A stretch of 50,556 bases of DNA, taken from NCBI GenBank assembly GCA_018241695.1, contig JAFEDH010000003.1, positions 1-50,556 of the forward strand, read 5' to 3'. Positions 24,908 through 33,269 of this stretch are shown here, one piece after another. The notes below the pieces were generated by a model. That model made no database searches and was not told the origin of the DNA. It saw nothing but the letters and a program-made list of their open reading frames with translations. Origin of the DNA: Pseudomonadota bacterium (GTDB lineage: Bacteria; Pseudomonadota; Gammaproteobacteria; Burkholderiales; Rhodocyclaceae). Made by a program: the position numbers and the translations under genes. Each line of letters starts with the position of its first letter. The stretch's first letter is position 1.

Positions 24908-25354
24908 TCAGGTATTCCTCACCAAATCGACACCACGTCGTGCCAGAGTATCGGCGCGCTCGTTCTCGACATGCCCGTCATGGCCGCGCACCCAGAACCA
25001 TTCCACGGCATGGCGGGCAGCTTCCGCATCGAGGGCCTGCCAGAGGTCCACATTTTTTACGGGAGCCTTTGCGGCGGTTTTCCAGCCACGCCGTTTCCAG
25101 CCGATGATCCATTCACTGATGCCCTTTTGCACGTATTGGGAATCCGTATGCACCCGGGCCTGGACCGGCCGCTTCAGCGCCCGCAGCGCCTGGATTACCG
25201 CCGTGAGTTCCATTCTGTTGTTGGTGGTGTCCTTCTCTCCGCCAAACAGCTCTTTTTCATGGCCGGCGCTGCGCAGGATCGCGCCCCAGCCCCCTGGCCC
25301 GGGATTTCCGCTACAGGCACCATCGGTGAATATGTCCACGACTTCTTCTGTCAT
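24908..25354 (-). CDS. rnhA: Ribonuclease HI
   Basis: A 148-residue RNase HI that degrades RNA in RNA-DNA hybrids. From the ATG at 25354: [19 protein letters not shown] (Asp), [12 protein letters not shown] (Glu), [11 protein letters not shown] (Asp) and [17 protein letters not shown] (His, Asp), the full catalytic set. A longer in-frame extension upstream is shadow sequence. The start overlaps the upstream methyltransferase stop (ATGA). Confidence 0.93.
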   Translation of the reverse strand: MTEEVVDIFTDGACSGNPGPGGWGAILRSAGHEKELFGGEKDTTNNRMELTAVIQALRALKRPVQARVHTDSQYVQKGISEWIIGWKRRGWKTAAKAPVKNVDLWQALDAEAARHAVEWFWVRGHDGHVENERADTLARRGVDLVRNT

Positions 25355-26067
25355 TGCCCTGTCTTTCGGGTTTTTTGTGCAAGTGTTGCCAGAGCGCGGG
25401 CCCTTGCCTTGCGGTCCTGCCATTTTGGTGTGATCAGGCGCAAACCGCTCTGTCGCTTGATGGCCTGAATGATATAGACGGCACCACCATACGGCCACCA
25501 GCGATTTCCGGCAGCCTCGAGAAAGTGCCAGCGACGGAACCATTTTTCCTGTTCCACTACGGGAGCGTAACAGCCAAACGCACCCGCACGAGTTTCGAAA
25601 CCAAGGAGCGCAAACCAGTCCTTGAGCCGTGGAACACTGATGTAGCGCCCATCCCAGGGGAAAACCGGATCAGCCCGGTAACGGCGTCGCAAGCCCCACA
25701 GACTGAATGGATTGAAGCCAGTCACTACGGCCTGTCCCTCGGGTACCAGGATACGTTCCACTTCCCGCAAGATCTGATGGGGCCGGAGAGAAAATTCCAG
25801 CACATGGGGCATCACCACCAGATCAACACTATGAGAAGCCAGTGGCAGTTGCACCGGGTCGGCCTGCAGCAATGCACCGGCATCCATACTGCAAGTCAAC
25901 CGGAATGGCATACGGTTACTGCGCAAAAAATCCAGTTCGGGCAGACCCAGTTGAACGGCATTGAAGCCAAACACATCGGCCAGCAGAAGATCATGCTTTG
26001 CCAGCTCCCATTGCAAGACATACTGCCCCTGAGAAGTTTGTCGCCATTGCTCAAATGGCTTGGACAT
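25351..26067 (-). CDS. Class I SAM-dependent methyltransferase
   Basis: A 238-residue methyltransferase fold. The conserved neighbourhood (gloB divergent, rnhA and dnaQ after it) is that of an uncharacterised betaproteobacterial family. The SAM-binding beginning is weak; visible are [27 protein letters not shown] (motif IV/V region of methyltransferase type 11) and [19 protein letters not shown]. The start could be the ATG at 26067 or 26097; the latter overlaps the divergent gloB start, so 26067 is taken. Substrate unknown. Confidence 0.75.
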   Translation of the reverse strand: MSKPFEQWRQTSQGQYVLQWELAKHDLLLADVFGFNAVQLGLPELDFLRSNRMPFRLTCSMDAGALLQADPVQLPLASHSVDLVVMPHVLEFSLRPHQILREVERILVPEGQAVVTGFNPFSLWGLRRRYRADPVFPWDGRYISVPRLKDWFALLGFETRAGAFGCYAPVVEQEKWFRRWHFLEAAGNRWWPYGGAVYIIQAIKRQSGLRLITPKWQDRKARARALATLAQKTRKTGQ

Positions 26068-26095
26068 TGCCGGGGTCTGCGAGAAAATACCGGGC

Positions 26096-26881
26096 ATGGA
26101 AATAAAATTTGTCAGGGCATTTGCCGATAACTATATCTGGCTGATTTGTCACGAAGGCCGTGTCGCCGTGGTGGACCCGGGCGACACGACACCGGTGCTG
26201 GATTATCTCAGGCAAAGCGGCGACCTGCTGACCGCCATCCTCATCACCCACCATCATGGGGACCACACGGGCGGCGTTGACGGTCTCCTGGCGCACCGGT
26301 CTGTCCCTGTTTTTGGACCGGCGGCGGAAAATATTGCTTACGTCGACCACCCATTGCACCCATTGTCAGGTACGGAAACCATTGATCTTCCCGGCATCCC
26401 GTTACGTCTCCGGGTGCTGGATGTGGCGGGTCATACCCGCGGTCACATTGCTTATTATGCGGCCGATTATCACCCAAACCTCCTCTTTAGCGGAGACACC
26501 CTTTTTGTTCTCGGTTGTGGCCGATTGTTCGAGGGCACGCCCGAACGTATGCAATCTTCCCTGGCTACCCTGCGTGCGCTGCCTGACGACACTCTGGTCT
26601 ATTCCACCCATGAGTACGCGGTGTACAACCTCGCATTCGCTCTTGGCGTCGAGCCGGGAAATCCGCGTTTGCAACAGCGCGCCGAGCAACTTCGCTCGGC
26701 GATCTCGACGGGTACCCCCACGGTTCCCGCACGTCTGGAAGATGAAAAGGCCACCAATCCCTTCCTGCGCTGGGATAGCGCCGAAGTGATTGCCAGTGCG
26801 TCGGCCCGGGATCAGGCATTGGATCAGAAGAAGCCGGATTGCGTATTCGGCACGCTGCGCGCATGGCGAAACGAATTTTGA
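26096..26881 (+). CDS. gloB: Hydroxyacylglutathione hydrolase (glyoxalase II)
   Basis: A 261-residue metallo-beta-lactamase-fold enzyme that hydrolyses S-D-lactoylglutathione, completing methylglyoxal detoxification. The metal motif THHHGDHTGG is near residue 55; HTRGHIAYY and SGDTLFVLGCGRLFEG carry the next metal ligands, and STHEYAVYN plus the C-terminal HAGH segment are present. The ATG at 26096 overlaps the alternate start of the divergent methyltransferase. Confidence 0.92.
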   Translation: MEIKFVRAFADNYIWLICHEGRVAVVDPGDTTPVLDYLRQSGDLLTAILITHHHGDHTGGVDGLLAHRSVPVFGPAAENIAYVDHPLHPLSGTETIDLPGIPLRLRVLDVAGHTRGHIAYYAADYHPNLLFSGDTLFVLGCGRLFEGTPERMQSSLATLRALPDDTLVYSTHEYAVYNLAFALGVEPGNPRLQQRAEQLRSAISTGTPTVPARLEDEKATNPFLRWDSAEVIASASARDQALDQKKPDCVFGTLRAWRNEF

Positions 26882-26956
26882 TCGCACAACCCGCGCTGCC
26901 TGCGCACCCCTGACTTCTCTCCGGTTTTTGCTCCCCGTATTCCAGGTTTTTATGAA

Positions 26957-28468
26957 ATGACCGATTCTTCCCTTTCCATTGTTGGACATCCTTTTTCAGG
27001 CAGACAATTTTTCTCTCTCCGGAGTTTGTCGGCGGCATCTGTTTTTTTTGCTGCTTGTTTTCTTTGTGTCTTTTTTGCCGTTTCTCCAGCCCGTGCCGAG
27101 CCGAAGATCGAGGCCATACCGCCGGCAACTCTGCAGTTGACCCCGCAGATCACACCATCGAATGATCGCGCACTGGATCTGCCACGGACTCGCAGCCCCG
27201 AAGCGGTTCCTGATGACGATCTTCCACATGTCGCAACACTGGATCTCACCACCTCGCCCAAAGATCTGTGGCAGCGCGTTCGCAACGGCTTTGGCATGCC
27301 GAATCTTGATGGGCCGCTGGTTGCCGATCGTCAGGCCTATTACCTCAACCGGCCGAAGATGCTGCAACTGCTCTTCAGCCGCAGCCGCAAATATCTCTAT
27401 TACGTTGTTGAAGAACTTGAGAAGCGCGGCATGCCCACCGAACTCGCACTATTGCCCATGGTGGAAAGTGCCTACAACCCGCTTGCGGCATCACCCGCCA
27501 AGGCGCTGGGCATGTGGCAGTTCATTCCGTCCACCGGAAAGAACTACAACCTGCAACAGAATTTCTGGATGGATCAGCGCCGCGACATCATCGCATCCAC
27601 TGGTGCGGCTCTTGATTACCTGCAGAACATTTACGAAATGCACGGTGACTGGCATCTGGCGCTGGCTTCATACAACTGGGGTGAAAACGCGGTTGCCAAG
27701 GCTATTGCCAAAAATCAGGCCCGGGGCCTTCCCACCGACTACCTGAGCCTGAACATGCCGCTGGAAACCCGGTACTACGTACCCAAGCTTCAGGCGCTCA
27801 AGAACATCATTGCCAACCCCGATCTGTTCGGTATTCAGCTGGATCCGATTCCCAACAAACCTTATTTCGTCGCTGTCGACATGCCGGCCACCATGGATGT
27901 CAGCATGGCTGCCAAGCTCGCGGAAATGCCGCTGGACGAATTCGTGGCCCTCAATCCGGCTCACAGCAAGCCGGTCATGCAGGATACTGACAATGCCACT
28001 CTTGTCCTGCCTGCTGAAAAGCTCTCGGTGTTCCGCTCCAATCTCCAGCGCCACGAAGCGGAGGAAAAACCGCTGTCAATGTGGCATACCTATGTGATGA
28101 AGCATGGAGACCGGCTGGAGCGGATCGCAATCCGTCATGGCCTGACGACCCACCGGCTCAAGCAGATCAACAGCATCGGCCCCAGAACCAGGGTGGGCAC
28201 GGGCTTCACCCTGCTGGTTCCCGATCCTTTCGCCCAGAATCAGGATTCGGTACTTGCCCTGCTCCAGAGAGAATCCCTGGAGTCTGCCAAACCAGTGCAC
28301 GGCAAAGCCCATAGAGCCACCGCAAAAGCCGGTAAAAGAAAGAGAACCGAAGGCACACATGCCCGAGCCGGAAACAAAAAGGTTGTGAAGAAAGCCTCGG
28401 CCAGAAAATCAGGTTCATCCAAGGCGGCTTCCAGCTCCGGGAAAAGTCGGAAAAAAACGAAGCGATAA
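26957..28468 (+). CDS. mltD: Membrane-bound lytic murein transglycosylase D with LysM
   Basis: A 503-residue secreted peptidoglycan lyase. Signal peptide at about residues 25-47 (ending ARA-EPK). The SLT domain has MVESAYNPLAASPAKALGMW (catalytic Glu near residue 171) and QFIPSTGKNYNL. A LysM motif near residues 375-420 (HTYVMKHGDRLERIAIRHGL) binds glycan. The last 60 residues are very Lys/Arg/Ser-rich. There is no lipobox cysteine at the predicted cleavage site, unlike E. coli MltD. Terminated at 28561. Confidence 0.9.
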   Translation: MTDSSLSIVGHPFSGRQFFSLRSLSAASVFFAACFLCVFFAVSPARAEPKIEAIPPATLQLTPQITPSNDRALDLPRTRSPEAVPDDDLPHVATLDLTTSPKDLWQRVRNGFGMPNLDGPLVADRQAYYLNRPKMLQLLFSRSRKYLYYVVEELEKRGMPTELALLPMVESAYNPLAASPAKALGMWQFIPSTGKNYNLQQNFWMDQRRDIIASTGAALDYLQNIYEMHGDWHLALASYNWGENAVAKAIAKNQARGLPTDYLSLNMPLETRYYVPKLQALKNIIANPDLFGIQLDPIPNKPYFVAVDMPATMDVSMAAKLAEMPLDEFVALNPAHSKPVMQDTDNATLVLPAEKLSVFRSNLQRHEAEEKPLSMWHTYVMKHGDRLERIAIRHGLTTHRLKQINSIGPRTRVGTGFTLLVPDPFAQNQDSVLALLQRESLESAKPVHGKAHRATAKAGKRKRTEGTHARAGNKKVVKKASARKSGSSKAASSSGKSRKKTKR

Positions 28469-28560
28469 GCGGGCCGGAACGCAAGCATCCGATATCTGAA
28501 CCACTGTATGACGATATCAGACGTGGTTCATCCCGAAAGATTGGAGTGTTTCCGAACAGT

Positions 28561-28608
28561 CTGCTTCTAAAAAACAGCCCGGTGAGCCCGGGCGTTTTTT
28601 AGAAGCAG
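28561..28608. terminator. Bidirectional terminator between mltD and the steroid cluster
   Basis: CTGCTTCTAAAAAAC at 28561-28575 pairs perfectly with GTTTTTTAGAAGCAG at 28594-28608, and an inner GCCCGG/CCGGGC stem lies between. The A and T tracts make it a terminator in both directions: for mltD on the forward strand and the OYE gene on the reverse strand. Confidence 0.85.
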
Positions 28609-28631
28609 GTGGGTATTCAATCCTGATCAGT

Positions 28632-29699
28632 CTAGCTCGCAACCGGATAGTCGCTATATCCCTGGGGACCGGGGCTGTAGAGTGTATTGGGGTCGAAATC
28701 GGCCAGCGGCAATCCTTTACGGAAGCGGTGCGCCAGATCGGGATTGCCAATATAGGCACGGCCAAAGGACACCGCATCCGCCTCACCCGATGCCAGCACG
28801 GCACGTGCTTTTTCGAGAGTAAAGCTCTCGTTGATGATCAGGTTGTGCGGAAAGCGGGGACGGGCCAGCGCCTGGGCATCGACCCCCAGTTGCGGCATGT
28901 GAATGATGTGGATATAGGACAGCCCAAGCCCTGCCGTCGCATCCAGCAGTGTGGAATAGGTTTCTACCGGATTATCGTCCTGGATGTCGTTGAAGGGGTT
29001 GCCCGGAGCGATGCGATAGCCGACACGGCCGGAACCAATGGCGGCAGACATGGCTTGCAGGGTTTCGACGATGAAACGTACCCGGTTTTTTGCGGAGCCC
29101 CCATAGCCGTCCGTGCGCTGGTTGCTGCCACTGTGGAGAAACTGGGAAGGCAGATAGCCGCTGGTGCAATGGAGCTCCACACCATCGAAACCGGCCGCCG
29201 TGGCGCAGCGGGCCGCGTGGGCATATTCGCCGATCACGCCGGCGATCTCATCTGTTCCGAGGGCGCGTGGCGTTTCGGTGTCTGCCATGCCCGCCTGATC
29301 CGTGAACAGCTTGGTACGCGCGCGAATTGCGGAAGGTGCCACGGTATCGGCGTCGGTTTCCTTGTTGAGCCGTGCGGAAACCCGGCCCACATGCATGAGC
29401 TGGATAACGATACGGCCGCCTTCCGCATGAACGGCATCGGTCACCTTGCGCCAGCCGGCAATCTGGGCTTCGGTGTGGATGCCCGGGGTGCGGCAATAGC
29501 CTTTTCCCGCACGGCTGGGGTGAGTACCTTCGGTCACGATCAATCCGGCGTTGGCGCGCTGGCGGTAATACTCCACCATCTCGGCCGTGGGCAGATCGGC
29601 TTGTGCCGTGGCCCGGCTACGGGTCATGGGAGCCATCACGATCCGGTTGGCAAGGGTCAGGTCGCCCAGTTGTAGCGGTTCAAAAATCAGGTCGCTCAT
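28632..29699 (-). CDS. Old Yellow Enzyme family alkene reductase
   Basis: A 355-residue FMN-dependent TIM-barrel ene-reductase of the NemA/XenB type, which reduces activated C=C bonds with NAD(P)H. It opens with the family block LFEPL-like IFEPLQLGDLTLANRIVMAPMTRSRA (in parts), then VIQLMHVGRVS, and FDGVELHCTSGYLPSQFL, in which the His/x/x pair that binds the substrate carbonyl appears as H-C-T where OYEs usually have H-x-A-N/H. It ends YSDYPVAS. It is the last gene of the steroid cluster, 72 bp after an SDR, so a steroid enone is a reasonable substrate but is not shown. Confidence 0.85.
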   Translation of the reverse strand: MSDLIFEPLQLGDLTLANRIVMAPMTRSRATAQADLPTAEMVEYYRQRANAGLIVTEGTHPSRAGKGYCRTPGIHTEAQIAGWRKVTDAVHAEGGRIVIQLMHVGRVSARLNKETDADTVAPSAIRARTKLFTDQAGMADTETPRALGTDEIAGVIGEYAHAARCATAAGFDGVELHCTSGYLPSQFLHSGSNQRTDGYGGSAKNRVRFIVETLQAMSAAIGSGRVGYRIAPGNPFNDIQDDNPVETYSTLLDATAGLGLSYIHIIHMPQLGVDAQALARPRFPHNLIINESFTLEKARAVLASGEADAVSFGRAYIGNPDLAHRFRKGLPLADFDPNTLYSPGPQGYSDYPVAS

Positions 29700-29771
29700 T
29701 GTTTTTCCAGTGCTGGTGAACGGAGCCGGGGCCTGCCCGACTCTGATGTCAATTCGATTGAAAGCGCAAAG

Positions 29772-30599
29772 TTACATCAGGTAGCTGCCGATCGAAGGCG
29801 AAACGGTCTGTCCGGTGAACGCAGAGCCATCGTCCGAGGCGAGAAACAACACGGTTCGCGCGATCTCTTCCGGTTCGGCCAGGCGTCCCATGAGCGTACC
29901 TGCTTTCATGGCCTGAATCCAGGCATCACCCACTTCGCCCAGCATGGGCGTGTTGGTGGGGCCGGGGCAAATGGCATTCACGCGAATGCCGCGAGGGCCC
30001 AGTTCGCGCGCCAGGCTCTTGGTCATGCCAAGGACGCCGGCCTTGGATGCGGCGTAGTGAAGTGCGCCTTCACCCGTCAGTGCAGAATTGCTGGAGATGT
30101 TGACGATACTGCCCTGTACGCCGCACTTGATCATGAGCTTCACGGCTTCACGGGCGATATAGAAAGTACCCCCCAGGTTGACCTGCAGAACACGCCAGAA
30201 ACCATCATCCCCCATATCGCCGATCAGATCGGGGAACACGGTCGGCGTTTCGCCACGCGCCATCTGCGCCCCACGTTGATCCAGCCGTGCCAGCAGCTTG
30301 TCGAAGCCATCACCCTTGGCATTGCCGATGCCTGCGCTGCTGACAGCAATGTCCACGCGGCCGTAGCGGGCCTCTACCTTGGCGAACACTTCTGCAACCG
30401 AAGCGCTGTTGCCCACATCGCACGCAAGGGCAAGGCAATCTCCACGGCCATTCACCGTGGAAATGGTTTCCTCGGCCGGCGCCAGATTCAGATCCAGCGC
30501 AACGACGGCGGCGCCCTCCTGGGCCAACAGGCGGGCGATTTCCCGTCCCATGCCGGAGCCGGCTCCGGTAATCACGGCAACTTTCTTGTCCAGTTTCAT
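29772..30599 (-). CDS. SDR family oxidoreductase (candidate hydroxysteroid dehydrogenase)
   Basis: A 275-residue classical short-chain dehydrogenase. The ATG at 30599 gives KKVAVITGAGSGMGREIARL with the TGxxxGxG cofactor motif; acidic LDLN after strand 2 favours NAD(H). SSNSALTGEGALHYAASKAG holds the Ser and YxxxK catalytic residues. A 30-residue insertion (RGAQMARGETPTVFPDLIGD) precedes the active site, which is longer than usual. Within the steroid cluster, between a FadD3-like ligase (31-bp gap) and the OYE gene. A hydroxysteroid or hydroxy-HIP-CoA substrate is inferred from the neighbours. Confidence 0.82.
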   Translation of the reverse strand: MKLDKKVAVITGAGSGMGREIARLLAQEGAAVVALDLNLAPAEETISTVNGRGDCLALACDVGNSASVAEVFAKVEARYGRVDIAVSSAGIGNAKGDGFDKLLARLDQRGAQMARGETPTVFPDLIGDMGDDGFWRVLQVNLGGTFYIAREAVKLMIKCGVQGSIVNISSNSALTGEGALHYAASKAGVLGMTKSLARELGPRGIRVNAICPGPTNTPMLGEVGDAWIQAMKAGTLMGRLAEPEEIARTVLFLASDDGSAFTGQTVSPSIGSYLM

Positions 30600-30630
30600 G
30601 CGGATTCTCCAGTACTTGCTTGCGAAAATT

Positions 30631-32199
30631 TCAGGCCGGCTTGAAACCGTCACGCAGCTCGCGTTTCAGTACTTTGCCGGAGGCATTGAGGGGAAAGGTG
30701 TTGAGGATACGCACATGTCGCGGCACCTTGTAGTTGGACATGTTGGCGCGACACCAGGCAATCAGTTCCGCTTCGGTCAGGGAATGGCCTGGCTTAAGGA
30801 TCGCGAAGGCACAGCCGACTTCACCCATGCGCTCGTCGGGCACGCCAACCACGGCCACCTGGGCAATCGCAGGGTGTGGCGCCATGAGGTTTTCGATTTC
30901 GGCCGGGTAGCAGTTGAAGCCACCGACGATGAACATGTCCTTGAGACGATCCGTGATACGCAGATTGCCCCGCTCGTCCAGTACGCCCACATCGCCGGTA
31001 TGCAACCAGCCTTCGGTGTCAATCGCCTCCTCTGTCGCCGCTTCATCCTCGAAATAGCCCTGCATGACATTGAAGCCACGAATCACGATCTCGCCGGCCT
31101 CGCCCGTGGGTACGGGTTTGTTTTCCGCATCCACGCAACGCAACTCGATACCGTCGATGGCGCTGCCGCTGGTGGTGGCGATGGTCTCGGCATCGGAGTC
31201 AGGAACGCATACCGTTGCACAACCACAGCATTCGGTCAGCCCATAGGCGGTCACCACAACCTTGAGGCCCAGTTCCTCCCACATGCGTTTGACCAGTGCA
31301 GGGGGAATGGTTGCCGCCCCCGTGACCGCGACACGCAAACTGGAAATATCGTAATCCTTGAGCTTGGGGTGAGCCAGCAAACTCAGGTATACAGTGGGTG
31401 CTCCCGGCAGAAAAGAAATTTTTTCCTCGGCAATACGGCGCAATACCGCGTCGGCGTCGAACACCGCATGGGGTAATACGGTAGCACCCTGCATCAGGGC
31501 CGCCAGCCAGCCAGCCTTGTAGCCGAAGGAGTGAAAGAACGGATTAACGATCAGATAGCGGTCATCGGGCCCCAGGGTCACCCGCTCGGCCCATGCGGCG
31601 AAGGTGCGCAGATTCTGGCCGTGACTGGTCATCACGCCTTTGGAACGGCCCGTGGTGCCGGAAGTGAACATCAGATCCGACAGGGTGTCGGGTGTCACGC
31701 TGTCCATGCGGGCTTGTGCGTCGGCAAGGGAAACTTCATCTCCTTTGGCAAGGAATTCATCCCAGCCCAGGGTTCCGGGAGCGTCACCACGCAGCAGGAT
31801 CTTGTGTTTCAACGACCCCAGATCCAGCCCATCAAGCATCGACAGATAGTTTGTGCCAAGGAAATCTCCAACCACGAACAGCACTTTGGTACCACTGCGC
31901 TTGATGATGTCAGCGGCTTCCTGACCTTTCATGCGGGTATTGATGGGTACCAGGGCAGCGCCCGCGGTGTGCAACCCAATGGTGGCAACAATCCACTCCC
32001 AGCAATTGGGAGCCCAGATGGCGACACGGTCTCCCGGAGAGATGCCCAGAGCCATCAAGGCACGGGCTGCCTGCATGCGCAGGTTGTCGAGTTCGCCATA
32101 GGAGAGCTTGTGGCTTCCCTCCTCGATAGCGATGGCGCCAGGCCGGCGTTTTGCCGTCTCGGCCACCATGTGGGGGATGGTCAGGATCTTGGGCAGCAT
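30631..32199 (-). CDS. fadD3: FadD3-like acyl-CoA ligase (probable HIP-CoA synthetase)
   Basis: A 522-residue ANL-superfamily ligase. The AMP motif FTSGTTGRSKGVMTSHGQ is near residue 190, VNPFFHSFGYKAGW follows, AYGLTECCG near 320, GWLHTGDVG near 425 and the catalytic Lys motif NASGKVLKREL at the end. FadD3 activates HIP, the C/D-ring propanoate left after ring A/B removal; the NPFFHxFGYKAG stretch is typical of this family. Among HIP-pathway genes here, so FadD3 is the best call. SD GGAG is 8 bases before the ATG at 32199; the start is 14 bp after the kshB stop. Confidence 0.83.
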   Translation of the reverse strand: MLPKILTIPHMVAETAKRRPGAIAIEEGSHKLSYGELDNLRMQAARALMALGISPGDRVAIWAPNCWEWIVATIGLHTAGAALVPINTRMKGQEAADIIKRSGTKVLFVVGDFLGTNYLSMLDGLDLGSLKHKILLRGDAPGTLGWDEFLAKGDEVSLADAQARMDSVTPDTLSDLMFTSGTTGRSKGVMTSHGQNLRTFAAWAERVTLGPDDRYLIVNPFFHSFGYKAGWLAALMQGATVLPHAVFDADAVLRRIAEEKISFLPGAPTVYLSLLAHPKLKDYDISSLRVAVTGAATIPPALVKRMWEELGLKVVVTAYGLTECCGCATVCVPDSDAETIATTSGSAIDGIELRCVDAENKPVPTGEAGEIVIRGFNVMQGYFEDEAATEEAIDTEGWLHTGDVGVLDERGNLRITDRLKDMFIVGGFNCYPAEIENLMAPHPAIAQVAVVGVPDERMGEVGCAFAILKPGHSLTEAELIAWCRANMSNYKVPRHVRILNTFPLNASGKVLKRELRDGFKPA

Positions 32200-32213
32200 G
32201 GGAGAAGCTCCAC

Positions 32214-33242
32214 TCAGTCGGGGAAGCGGACCACGACCCGCTCGCTCTTGGGGTAGGCCTGACAGGCCAGGGTCCATCCTTCGGCCAGATCGTTCTTGTC
32301 CAGGGCGTCGTTCTTGCGCAGATCCACTTCTCCGCGCTCCAGCTTGCACATGCAGGAAGCACAGGAACCCACCAGGCAGGAGTGCGGCGCCTTGAGCTCG
32401 GCCCTCAACATGGCGGTGAGCATGGGCTCTTCGCTATTGCAACGCACTTCATGCTTTTCACCATCAATATAAACCTCGATGACCGATTCATCGCCCCCCG
32501 CAGGAGCGGCCTGGGCGGCTGAGCCATCTCCTTCTTCCTCGGGCAGCGAAACAAAACGCTCCACATTGATATTGGCCCGTGGCATTTCCATTTCGTGCAG
32601 TGCTTCGACCGCCGCATCCATGTAGGGGCCGGGGCCGCAGATATAGGCACGGGCATGCGCCCAGGCGCGGGACAGCTCCGCCAGTTGGGCCACGGAAGGA
32701 ATCCCCTGCACGGAGTCCAGCCAGTGGATGATCTTGAGCCGGCGTGGATGCTGGGCTGCCAGGGACTTGAGTTCATCTCTGAAGATGACGGAGTTCTCAT
32801 CCCGGTTGGCATAGATCAGTACCACCTTGCCGCTACCCTTGGCGAGAATGGTCTTGGCGATCGAGTACACCGGGGTGATGCCGCTACCACCACCGAACAG
32901 AATGAAATCTCCGTCGAGAGACTTGATGTGAAAGGCTCCGGCAGGGGCCATGACCTCGAGGGTATCCCCGACCTTTACGTTGTCACAAAGCCAGTTCGAT
33001 GCGCGGCCGTCGGCGACACGCTTTACCGTCACTTTGGGGTATTCCTCCAGTTCCGGTGCGCTGGACATGGAGTAGCAACGGGGCAGCCGCTTACCACCAT
33101 GAGGAATGCGCAGGGTCAGGAACTGGCCGGGCTTGTAGCGGAAATCAGCCTTGAGATCCTCGGGGATATCGAAAATGAAGGATTTGGTATCCGCCGTTTC
33201 CTCGATCACTTCCCGCACACGGAGAGAATGGTAGTTGCTCAT
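32214..33242 (-). CDS. kshB: 3-ketosteroid 9alpha-hydroxylase reductase component KshB
   Basis: A 342-residue flavin/iron-sulfur electron-transfer protein. The N-terminal FAD domain has RCYSMSSAPE (RxYS), the NAD domain has FGGGSGITPVYS, and the C-terminal plant-type 2Fe-2S domain has the C-x4-C-x2-C spacing in HSCLVGSCASC plus a late Cys (LACQAY). FNR then ferredoxin is the KshB domain order. KshB passes electrons from NADH to the Rieske oxygenase KshA, encoded 12 kb upstream at the other end of the cluster. A phenylacetyl-CoA oxygenase reductase would look similar, but the neighbours favour KshB. Confidence 0.85.
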   Translation of the reverse strand: MSNYHSLRVREVIEETADTKSFIFDIPEDLKADFRYKPGQFLTLRIPHGGKRLPRCYSMSSAPELEEYPKVTVKRVADGRASNWLCDNVKVGDTLEVMAPAGAFHIKSLDGDFILFGGGSGITPVYSIAKTILAKGSGKVVLIYANRDENSVIFRDELKSLAAQHPRRLKIIHWLDSVQGIPSVAQLAELSRAWAHARAYICGPGPYMDAAVEALHEMEMPRANINVERFVSLPEEEGDGSAAQAAPAGGDESVIEVYIDGEKHEVRCNSEEPMLTAMLRAELKAPHSCLVGSCASCMCKLERGEVDLRKNDALDKNDLAEGWTLACQAYPKSERVVVRFPD

Positions 33243-33269
33243 GATCAGCTCTCGAAAAAGACGCCCGGG

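Noticed and set aside
28632..29699. OYE gene as IpdC
   Set aside because: IpdC belongs to the nitronate monooxygenase-like flavin family; this protein has clear Old Yellow Enzyme motifs.
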